NCBI GenBank assembly: GCA_021790335.1
Contig: JAJYEE010000001.1
Coordinates: 155,873 to 219,872 of the forward strand
Origin: Pseudomonadota bacterium
GTDB taxonomy: Bacteria > Pseudomonadota > Gammaproteobacteria > Acidiferrobacterales > UBA6901
Reading direction: 5' to 3'
Length of the DNA stretch: 64,000 nt
The position numbers and the translations under genes were made by a program. Below the pieces are notes generated by a model. It ran no database searches. It saw only the letters and a program-made list of their open reading frames with translations, and was not told the DNA's origin. Below are positions 57,528-64,000 of this stretch, in pieces; the first letter of the stretch is position 1, and each line of letters begins with the position of its first letter.

Positions 57528-58426
57528 TGGCTCGGGCGAACATCGGCAGCGGTCTGCGCGGCACGCTGCGGCTGGACGAACCGCTTGCGCGGCATACCAG
57601 CTGGCGGGTGGGTGGTCCGGCGGACCGTTACTATGAGCCCGCTGACCTTGATGACCTGATGCACTTCCTTCGGACGGTGCCTGCGCAGGAGCCGATTCAC
57701 TGGATCGGTCTGGGCAGCAATCTCCTGGTGCGCGACGGTGGCGTGCGCGGAACGGTGCTGTGTGTGACCGGACGGCTCAAGAGCCTGATGGTGCTTGCCG
57801 AAAATCGCGTTCGGGCGGAAGCCGGCGTTCCCTGTGCGCAGCTGGCCCGCTTCTGTGCGCGGCACGACCTGAGCGGAGCCGAATTTCTGGCCGGTATCCC
57901 TGGAACTGTCGGCGGGGCCCTCGCGATGAATGCCGGGGCGTTCGGCGGCGAGACATGGGGAATCGTGGCCGCGGTCGAGACGATAGACCGGTGCGGGCAG
58001 ATCCGGACCCGGTTTCCGGCCGATTACCGGGTTTCCTACCGCAGCGTTGTCGGACCGGACCAGGAATGGTTTGTCGCCGGCCACTTTCAGCTTGGCGCAG
58101 GGGTTGCGGCCGATGGTAAGGCATTGATCAAGTCACTGCTTGCGAAGCGCGGTGCGACCCAGCCCACGCAGCAGCCCAATGCCGGATCGGTGTTTCGCAA
58201 CCCAGCGGGTGATCACGCCGCACGCCTGATCGAGGCGACGGGCCTGAAAGGGACGTGCGAGGGCGACGCGTGTGTCTCGGAGCTGCATGCGAACTTCATC
58301 ATCAATCGCGGCAAGGCCACCGCAGCCCAGATCGAACGCCTGATTGCCATTGTGCAGGAACGCGTCCTGGCCGCGCAGAACGTCAAGCTGGAGCCGGAGG
58401 TGCGGATCATTGGAGTTGAATCGTGA
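57524..58426 (+). CDS. murB: UDP-N-acetylenolpyruvoylglucosamine reductase
   Basis: 300-residue FAD enzyme reducing the MurA product. [53 protein letters not shown] (FAD and substrate loops), YRVSYR and NAGSVFRNP with the catalytic Ser, and a Glu near [10 protein letters not shown]-type KLEPEVRII. It matches the shorter type II MurB usual when murB sits in the division cluster. No ddl gene follows. Confidence 0.95.
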   Translation: MMARANIGSGLRGTLRLDEPLARHTSWRVGGPADRYYEPADLDDLMHFLRTVPAQEPIHWIGLGSNLLVRDGGVRGTVLCVTGRLKSLMVLAENRVRAEAGVPCAQLARFCARHDLSGAEFLAGIPGTVGGALAMNAGAFGGETWGIVAAVETIDRCGQIRTRFPADYRVSYRSVVGPDQEWFVAGHFQLGAGVAADGKALIKSLLAKRGATQPTQQPNAGSVFRNPAGDHAARLIEATGLKGTCEGDACVSELHANFIINRGKATAAQIERLIAIVQERVLAAQNVKLEPEVRIIGVES

Positions 58427-58492
58427 GCCACGATCTGACCGACACGGGCATGTGGCATGGGTCCTGGCTACGCGGCCGGGAGGAGGCGGGTG

Positions 58493-59263
58493 ATGTTCCC
58501 TGCTGAGAACCGTGCGACCAGTCTCGAAGAGCCGTTGCTGTCCCAGCGCAACGTGCTCGTGGGGTTGACGGTACTTGCGGTGTCCATCCCGGTGCTGTTT
58601 GGGATCAACTACGTGCTGCGTCCGGATACCCTGCCGGTGCGAAGCGTGAGTTTCGAGGGGCCATTCAAGCATGTCCGCAAAGAGGCGCTCGCGCGTGCGG
58701 TTGCACCGGTGGCTTCGGGCAATTTGCTGCTTCTCAACCTGGATGCGATCAAGGCGCGCGCTGAATCCGTGCCGTGGGTCTATCAGGTTTCAGTGCGCCG
58801 CCAATGGCCGGGTGGGGTGCATATCCGATTCACCGAGCAGACCCTGGCTGCGCAGTGGGGCAATGCGCTGTGGATCAACACTGCGGGCGATCTGGTGAAC
58901 CTCCAGGGCCGTCGTGGCCCATTGGATCTTCCCAAGCTGAGCGGCCCGGACGGCACGCAGACGCAGGTGTTTGGTCAGTATCAGCGTTTGAACGCGCTTT
59001 TGGCCCCTGCGGGCCTGCCCATCGTGAGCCTGACGCTCACTGCGCGCCATACCTGGAGGACTGTCGTTGACCGCAATCTGCTTCTTGTTCTGGGGCGACG
59101 CGCGCTGAAGGCGAAAGTGACACGCTTTTTGACGGTATATACGCAGGCGCTGGTAAACCAGCGTAAATGGATGCGCAGGGTAGACCTGCGCTATTCAAAC
59201 GGCTTCGCGGTGCAGTGGCGGGACCACGCGGGTGCTGAAATTGCTTCGGGCGCAGAGGGTTGA
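58493..59263 (+). CDS. ftsQ: Cell division protein FtsQ
   Basis: 256-residue bitopic divisome protein. A short cytoplasmic part, one helix (about 20-40, NVLVGLTVLAVSIPVLFGI), the POTRA domain (LPVRSVSFEGPFKHVRKEAL) and the beta domain with VSVRRQWPGGVHIRFTEQT follow. The ATG at 58493 has GGAGGAGGCGGG upstream; a start at 58457 would add 12 residues. It links FtsL/FtsB to the cytoplasmic ring. Confidence 0.93.
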   Translation: MFPAENRATSLEEPLLSQRNVLVGLTVLAVSIPVLFGINYVLRPDTLPVRSVSFEGPFKHVRKEALARAVAPVASGNLLLLNLDAIKARAESVPWVYQVSVRRQWPGGVHIRFTEQTLAAQWGNALWINTAGDLVNLQGRRGPLDLPKLSGPDGTQTQVFGQYQRLNALLAPAGLPIVSLTLTARHTWRTVVDRNLLLVLGRRALKAKVTRFLTVYTQALVNQRKWMRRVDLRYSNGFAVQWRDHAGAEIASGAEG

Positions 59264-59266
59264 AAC

Positions 59267-60511
59267 ATGTCCAGAAAAGGCGACGAAAATCTGATCGTGG
59301 GCCTTGATATAGGCACTTCAAAGGTACTTGCAATAGTTGGAGAAGTGTCGCCGTCCGGGGAGGTAGAGGTTATCGGTGTCGGCCACCATCCCTCGCGCGG
59401 CATGAAAAAAGGGGTCGTCGTGAATATCGAGTCGACGGTGCAGTCGATCCAGCGTGCCGTCGAGGAGGCCGAACTGATGGCTGGCTGCCAGATCCATTCC
59501 GTGTACGCTGGAATCGCCGGTAGCCACATCAGCAGCTTCAATTCCCACGGAATCGTCGCGATCAAGGACAAGGAAGTCGGCCGCGGTGACGTGGATCGGG
59601 TGATCGAGGCGGCGCGTGCGCTTGCCATTCCTGCCGATCAGAAGGTGCTGCACATCCTGCCCCAGGAATTCATCATCGACAAGCAGGAAGGTGTGCGTGA
59701 ACCGATCGGCATGTGCGGGGTGCGGTTGGAGGCCAAGGTGCACATCGTGACCGGGGCGGTGAGTGCCGCCCAGAACATCATTAAGTGTGTGCGTCGCTGC
59801 GGCCTGGAAGTCGACGACATCATCCTCGAGCAGCTCGCGTCCAGCTTATCGGTACTGACGGAAGATGAAAAAGAGCTGGGCGTGTGCCTGATTGATATCG
59901 GCGGCGGCACTACCGATATTTCAGTATTCACGGAAGGAGCCATCCGCCATACAGCGGTGATTCCGATCGCTGGAGATCAGGTGACCAACGACATCGCGGT
60001 CGCATTGCGCACGCCGACCCAGCATGCCGAAGAAATCAAGAAGAAGTACGGTTGTGCGCTCACGCAGCTTGCCCGGTCGGACGAATCCATCGAAGTGCCT
60101 AGTGTCGGCGATCGCGCGCCGCGCAAGCTTGCGCGCCAGACCCTGGCCGAAGTTGTCGAGCCGCGCGTGGAGGAACTTTACGCACTAGTGCTTGCTGACC
60201 TGCGGCGCAGCGGTTTCGAGGACATGGTTGGTTCCGGCATCGTCCTGACAGGGGGGAGCGCCAAGATGGAGGGCATGATCGAACTGGCCGAAGAGGTGTT
60301 TCACATGCCCGTGCGGCTCGGTATTCCGCAGTACGTGGGAGGCCTGAGCGGCGCGGTGCATAACCCGATTTACGCGACGGGTGTCGGGCTGGTGCTGTTC
60401 GGAGCGAAGGACCGCGATGGCAAGCACTACGACCTGCACGCGCGCCGGGAGGTCCCGAGCCTAAGCGGGATGCTTCACAAGATGAAGAGTTGGTTTCAGG
60501 GGAATTTCTAG
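59267..60511 (+). CDS. ftsA: Cell division protein FtsA
   Basis: 414-residue actin-like membrane tether of the Z ring. Phosphate 1 loop LIVGLDIGTSKV, phosphate 2 loop LIDIGGGTTDISVF, adenosine loop GIVLTGGSAKMEG, and a C-terminal amphipathic helix SGMLHKMKSWFQGNF that binds the membrane. Three bp after ftsQ and 59 bp before ftsZ, the conserved order. Confidence 0.96.
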   Translation: MSRKGDENLIVGLDIGTSKVLAIVGEVSPSGEVEVIGVGHHPSRGMKKGVVVNIESTVQSIQRAVEEAELMAGCQIHSVYAGIAGSHISSFNSHGIVAIKDKEVGRGDVDRVIEAARALAIPADQKVLHILPQEFIIDKQEGVREPIGMCGVRLEAKVHIVTGAVSAAQNIIKCVRRCGLEVDDIILEQLASSLSVLTEDEKELGVCLIDIGGGTTDISVFTEGAIRHTAVIPIAGDQVTNDIAVALRTPTQHAEEIKKKYGCALTQLARSDESIEVPSVGDRAPRKLARQTLAEVVEPRVEELYALVLADLRRSGFEDMVGSGIVLTGGSAKMEGMIELAEEVFHMPVRLGIPQYVGGLSGAVHNPIYATGVGLVLFGAKDRDGKHYDLHARREVPSLSGMLHKMKSWFQGNF

Positions 60512-60570
60512 CAGCGGAGCAACGAAACGGGACAAATCTGTCTATTCGGATCAGCCACAGGAGACTTATC

Positions 60571-61704
60571 ATGTTTGAACTCATGGATACCTACGGTCAG
60601 CAGGCCGTTATTAAGGTGATAGGGGTCGGCGGCGGAGGTTGCAACGCGGTCGATCACATGGTTGCAGCCAACATAGAAGGCGTGGAGTTCATTATTGCCA
60701 ATACCGATGCACAGGCCCTGAAGCGGTCCGGGGCGCGCACCGTCCTTCAGCTTGGAGCAAATCTTACGAAGGGGCTCGGTGCCGGCGCCGATCCGACCGT
60801 GGGCCGTCAGGCGGCGGTCGAGGACCGGGAGCGCATCGCCGAAGTCCTCAGCGGAGCCGACATGGTGTTCATCACGGCCGGCATGGGCGGCGGAACCGGC
60901 ACGGGCGCTGCACCGGTGGTGGCGCAGGTGGCGCGCGATCTAGATATATTGACGGTTGCCGTGATCACCAAGCCGTTTCCTTTTGAAGGAAAAAAACGCA
61001 TGGCGGTGGCCGAACAGGGGATAAAGGAGCTCGGCGAATTCGTCGACTCGGTGATCACCATCCCCAACGAAAAGCTGCTGTCCGTAGTCGGCAAGGGGGC
61101 CAGTCTTCTCGATGCCTTCAGCAAGGCGAACGAGGTGCTCCAGGGGGCGGTCCAGGGCATTGCCGAACTGATCACCCGTCCTGGCTTGGTCAACGTCGAT
61201 TTTGCCGATGTGCGTACCATTATGTCTGAAATGGGCCAGGCTATGATGGGCTCGGCCAGTGCACGCGGCGATCAACGGGCCAGTGAGGCGGCCCGCGCGG
61301 CGGTATCGAGCCCGCTGCTCGAAGATATCAACATCTCCGGTGCGCGGGGCATTCTTGTCAACGTGACTGCTGGCCAGGACCTGTCGATCGGAGAATTCGA
61401 GGAGGTGGGCAATACGGTCAAGGAGTTTGCAGCCGAGGATGCCACCGTAATTGTTGGAACTGTAATTGATCCCACGATGCAGGGTGAGATGCGTGTCACG
61501 GTCGTTGCAACCGGCCTGGGGCAGGGTCAGAAAAAGAGCACCCCCTACAAGGTCATCAAAACGGGAACCGGAACAACGGATTACGAGCAGCTCGATACGC
61601 CCACCGTTATCAGGAATCGGCGTGTCGCGGAACCCAAGGCGCTGACCGAGGCGGGAATCGAGTATCTGGATATCCCGGCATTCCTCAGAAAACAGGCGGA
61701 CTGA
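60571..61704 (+). CDS. ftsZ: Cell division GTPase FtsZ
   Basis: 377-residue tubulin homologue. VIGVGGGGCNAVDHM at the start, the tubulin signature GGGTGTGAAP at 106-115, the T7-loop region DFADVRTIM and the C-terminal conserved peptide YLDIPAFLRKQ that binds FtsA and ZipA. The linker is short (about 320-360). CACAGGAGA precedes the ATG. Last gene of the division cluster. Confidence 0.97.
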   Translation: MFELMDTYGQQAVIKVIGVGGGGCNAVDHMVAANIEGVEFIIANTDAQALKRSGARTVLQLGANLTKGLGAGADPTVGRQAAVEDRERIAEVLSGADMVFITAGMGGGTGTGAAPVVAQVARDLDILTVAVITKPFPFEGKKRMAVAEQGIKELGEFVDSVITIPNEKLLSVVGKGASLLDAFSKANEVLQGAVQGIAELITRPGLVNVDFADVRTIMSEMGQAMMGSASARGDQRASEAARAAVSSPLLEDINISGARGILVNVTAGQDLSIGEFEEVGNTVKEFAAEDATVIVGTVIDPTMQGEMRVTVVATGLGQGQKKSTPYKVIKTGTGTTDYEQLDTPTVIRNRRVAEPKALTEAGIEYLDIPAFLRKQAD

Positions 61705-62004
61705 GGGTATCTGATATATATATTTGCCGGAAATCGGTTGGAGTTAGTATATGCGCGCGGCCTGTCCGTTCGTCGGGGATGGCTTACCGAAGTGCCGACA
61801 ATGTCTGGAAAAGGCTGGACAATAGTCTATGTTTACCTTTAAATTCAGAAGGCGGGGAACACGAAACTTGTTGAATCAACGGCAAGCGCCATTTAGCTGT
61901 TCGGCGGTTCAGACTCAATCACCGGCAGATCACCAACTTGCGGGAAGCGCGGTGTAGTTTGTTGCGTCTTCGCAAATGGAGAGGACAGGCGGCAAGTTAA
62001 GGAA
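61705..62004. other. ftsZ-lpxC intergenic region
   Basis: 300 bp that probably hold the lpxC promoter and leader; I could not fix a -35/-10 pair. The first 50 bases are AT-rich (a TATATATAT run near 61714). A 24-codon open frame at 61751-61825 lies within it and is listed separately. GTTAAGGA precedes the lpxC ATG. Confidence 0.5.
61751..61825 (+). CDS. Possible 24-residue leader peptide upstream of lpxC
   Basis: ATG with GGAG eight bases upstream, encoding MRAACPFVGDGLPKCRQCLE plus four residues, then TAG. It has three Cys (5, 15, 18), including a CxxC. No homologue is known to me. It may be a chance frame; the only support is the ribosome-binding sequence and the position in a long leader. 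Confidence 0.2.
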   Translation: MRAACPFVGDGLPKCRQCLEKAGQ

Positions 62005-62916
62005 ATGATTAAACAACGTACTCTGAAAAACGTGATCCGCGCCACCGGCGTAGGGCTCCATACAGGCGACAAAGTTTATCTCACATTGAGACCGGCACCG
62101 GTCGATTCGGGGATAGTCTTTCGCAGGACCGATCTGGCCGAGCCGGTTGAAATTAAGGCTCGCCCCGAAAACGTAAGCGATACCCGTCTTTCCACCACGC
62201 TGGAAAGCCGCGGAGTCAAGATATCGACGGTGGAGCACCTGATGTCGGCCTTTGCCGGACTCGGGATCGACAATGCTTATGTTGATGTCACGGCTGCCGA
62301 AGTGCCAATTATGGACGGGAGCGCCGGTCCATTCGTGTTCCTCATCCAGTCGGCAGGTATCGAAGAACAGCCCGCGCCCAAGCACTTCATGCGCATCAAG
62401 AAGAGCATTCGCATCGAAGACGGCGACAAATGGGTCTGTTTCGAACCCTGGGACGGGTTCAAGGTTTCCTTCTCCATTGATTTCGATCATCCGCTGTTCC
62501 GCAATTCTACCCAGGTCGCCAGCGTGGATTTTTCCACGACCTCTTTCGTCAAGGAAGTGAGTCGCGCCCGGACCTTTGGATTCATGCGCGATCTCGAAGC
62601 GCTGCGGCAAGCGGGGCTGGCGCGCGGCGGCGGACTGGACAACGCCATCGTGATGGACAGTTTCCGGATTCTCAATGATGACGGGTTGCGCTACGAGGAT
62701 GAGTTCGTCAAGCACAAGGTGCTCGATGCCATAGGCGATCTGTATCTGCTCGGGCATCCCTTGATTGGCGCCTTCAGCGCGTATAAGTCTGGCCACGCGC
62801 TCAACAACCGGCTTTTGCGTGCGTTGATTGCAGATCAGGAAGCCTGGGAGCTTGTGTCCTATGCTGAAACGGACAAAGCGGCCATTTCCTTCATGTGCAC
62901 CGCGCCAGCCGTCTGA
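62005..62916 (+). CDS. lpxC: UDP-3-O-acyl-N-acetylglucosamine deacetylase
   Basis: 303-residue zinc amidase, the committed step of lipid A synthesis. Zinc ligands His78 (VEHLMSA), His237 and Asp241 ([10 protein letters not shown]) and the catalytic His264 (SGHALNN) are all present; [14 protein letters not shown] is the substrate loop. Its level is normally set by FtsH proteolysis through the C-terminus, which here ends [10 protein letters not shown]. Conserved position after ftsZ. Confidence 0.96.
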   Translation: MIKQRTLKNVIRATGVGLHTGDKVYLTLRPAPVDSGIVFRRTDLAEPVEIKARPENVSDTRLSTTLESRGVKISTVEHLMSAFAGLGIDNAYVDVTAAEVPIMDGSAGPFVFLIQSAGIEEQPAPKHFMRIKKSIRIEDGDKWVCFEPWDGFKVSFSIDFDHPLFRNSTQVASVDFSTTSFVKEVSRARTFGFMRDLEALRQAGLARGGGLDNAIVMDSFRILNDDGLRYEDEFVKHKVLDAIGDLYLLGHPLIGAFSAYKSGHALNNRLLRALIADQEAWELVSYAETDKAAISFMCTAPAV

Positions 62917-62990
62917 TTCGTGGTGCCCGCCTGCGGCGCAGTCAGGGAAACGAATCGCAGCATCATCATAAGAAACTTGAAAGAGCGGCA

Positions 62991-63920
62991 ATGAATGTAA
63001 TTCTCGTTCCAAAAAGCGTCGGCAAGGGGCGGCATATCAGTTTGAGCCGGCACCAGACGTTGGCGTTCGCGCTGGCCGTGTTGGTGGTATTACCGGCCCT
63101 GATTGGGATCACCGCATTTCATATCGACGCCATGCTCAGCGGGCCGCGGGACGGCTATCTTGCGCGTCAGGCGCGTGAACTTTCCAGGCAGCAGCGGGAG
63201 ATCGCTGATGCACGCCGCAACGCGGAATTGCACCTCAATGCACTGGCGCAGCGCCTGGGACTGATGCAGGCGCAGGTTACACGGCTCGATGCCCTGGGCG
63301 CACGTCTGACACACATGGCTGGGCTGGACAAGAGCGAGTTCAACTTTTCTGAAAACCCGCCGGTGGGCGGTCCGGAGACGGATCTGGCGCCCAGCGTCTC
63401 GGTTCCAGATTTCATGAAAACCCTGGACAATCTGGAAAAGCAACTGGACAAGAAGGGACCGCGTCTGCATGCCCTGGAAAGCGTGCTGATGGACCGGCAG
63501 CTTCAGGCCGAAGTGTCGCCGGCCGGATGGCCCACGCGCGGTGGCTGGATTTCTTCAGGTTTTGGTCCACGCCTGGACCCCTTTACCGGTCGTCCGGAGT
63601 TCCACGAGGGGGTCGATATCGCTGCTCCGATGGGCACCCCGATCTTTGCTATGGCCGCCGGCGTGGTGAGCTTTGCCGGTCTCGATGCCGGCTACGGAAA
63701 GATGATCCAGATCAACGATGGAGATGGCCTGTCCACGCGCTATGGCCACACCAGCAAGATTCTGGTCAAGGTCGGCGAATGGATCAAGAAAGGCCAGCAG
63801 ATCGCCCTTGTAGGATCCACAGGCTATTCCACCGGTCCGCACGTGCATTTCGAGGTGCTGGAGCATGGTCACGAGGTGAATCCCATGCCCTATCTGCGCT
63901 CTTCCGCTTCCTCCTCCTAG
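62991..63920 (+). CDS. M23-family metallopeptidase (murein hydrolase or activator)
   Basis: 309 residues: one N-terminal membrane helix (about 24-43), a coiled coil (about 57-105, RQARELSRQQREIADARRN), a linker, and a LytM/M23 domain from about 195. Zinc ligands appear in EFHEGVDIAA and GPHVHFEV, with RYGHTS also present, so the enzyme looks active. It probably cleaves peptidoglycan cross-links in the periplasm. Its position after lpxC is common in beta- and gammaproteobacteria. Confidence 0.92.
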   Translation: MNVILVPKSVGKGRHISLSRHQTLAFALAVLVVLPALIGITAFHIDAMLSGPRDGYLARQARELSRQQREIADARRNAELHLNALAQRLGLMQAQVTRLDALGARLTHMAGLDKSEFNFSENPPVGGPETDLAPSVSVPDFMKTLDNLEKQLDKKGPRLHALESVLMDRQLQAEVSPAGWPTRGGWISSGFGPRLDPFTGRPEFHEGVDIAAPMGTPIFAMAAGVVSFAGLDAGYGKMIQINDGDGLSTRYGHTSKILVKVGEWIKKGQQIALVGSTGYSTGPHVHFEVLEHGHEVNPMPYLRSSASSS

Positions 63921-64000
63921 CCTTTGGGTTTGGGGTCCGGCAGCAGATTTCTGCGATCGGCCTGTCCCTTGTATTTAAGTTCCGGCGTTTTTCCTCCATA
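63917..64000 (-). CDS. C-terminal fragment of an unidentified minus-strand gene
   Basis: The last 27 codons of a frame entering from the right edge, ending LLPDPKPKG and TAG, overlapping the M23 stop by 4 bp tail-to-tail. The composition is plausible (KYKGQADRRN), but there is too little to identify a family or exclude a chance frame. Confidence 0.3.
   Translation of the reverse strand, partial: YGGKTPELKYKGQADRRNLLPDPKPKG

Overview
The window reads as an ordinary chromosomal segment of a GC-rich Gram-negative proteobacterium. It carries complete outer-membrane assembly modules (LptABC, KdsCD, Mla, LpxC, an LpoA-type lipoprotein, DolP), meso-diaminopimelate-type peptidoglycan synthesis, sigma-54, a bc1 complex and the MraZ-led division cluster. 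Gene order lptCAB-rpoN-hpf-hprK-rapZ-EIIA-HPr-EI, rsmI/lpoA/diaA/dolP and ftsZ-lpxC is typical of Gammaproteobacteria. The block mlaFEDCB-ibaG-grxD-murA-his-hinT-tat-degS-petABC-sspAB is also shared with Betaproteobacteria and deep-branching sulfur- or iron-oxidising Gammaproteobacteria. I would place it in a deep gammaproteobacterial lineage but cannot name a genus. I saw no tRNA, rRNA other than RNase P RNA, insertion sequence, prophage or CRISPR array.

Layout. 1-9409 (minus strand): kdsD-kdsC-lptC-lptA-lptB, then rpoN-hpf, then after a ~1 kb gene-free gap a regulatory phosphotransferase cluster hprK-rapZ-EIIA-HPr-EI. 9454-13016 (plus): a CPA2 antiporter, an MDR oxidoreductase and an unknown protein. 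13099-15310 (minus): a small Cys-pair protein, an NAD-dependent epimerase and a luciferase-like monooxygenase. 15816-19556 (plus): mlaFEDCB, ibaG, grxD, closed by a strong terminator. 19671-30614 (plus): murA, hisGDCBHAFIE, hinT and tatA-tatA2-tatB-tatC. 30624-31796 (minus): degS-type protease. 32102-36042 (plus): petABC, terminator, sspAB. 36060-44369: mixed accessory stretch with a DUF3301 protein, a frameshifted macrodomain gene, an outer-membrane protein, a tiny membrane protein, a GlcD-like oxidase, dolP-diaA-lpoA and rsmI. 44422-44775: rnpB. 45063-61704: the complete division and cell-wall cluster mraZ-rsmH-ftsL-ftsI-murE-murF-mraY-murD-ftsW-murG-murC-murB-ftsQ-ftsA-ftsZ, followed by lpxC and an M23 peptidase.

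How the genes work together. Most of the window builds the envelope: Kdo and lipid A precursors (kdsC, kdsD, lpxC), LPS transport (lptABC), phospholipid trafficking (mla), UDP-MurNAc-pentapeptide synthesis and septation (mur/fts). The his genes supply all histidine steps except the HisZ partner that the short HisG needs. The Tat operon sits close to petA, whose Rieske product carries a twin-arginine signal. The HPr/HprK/EIIA/EI genes form an incomplete, regulatory-type PTS without any visible sugar permease.

Points that deserve attention: the EIIA protein has Gln at the phosphorylation-site histidine and an extra His beside the active site; ptsN is absent and its usual slot is a gene-free kilobase ending in a perfect 20-bp inverted repeat; tatA is tandemly duplicated; the macrodomain gene is broken by one base; yraN and ddl are missing from their usual places; and three 10-bp-phased MraZ operator repeats are visible upstream of mraZ. 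I did not find an obviously new multi-gene system; the modified phosphotransferase cluster is the best candidate for unusual biology.
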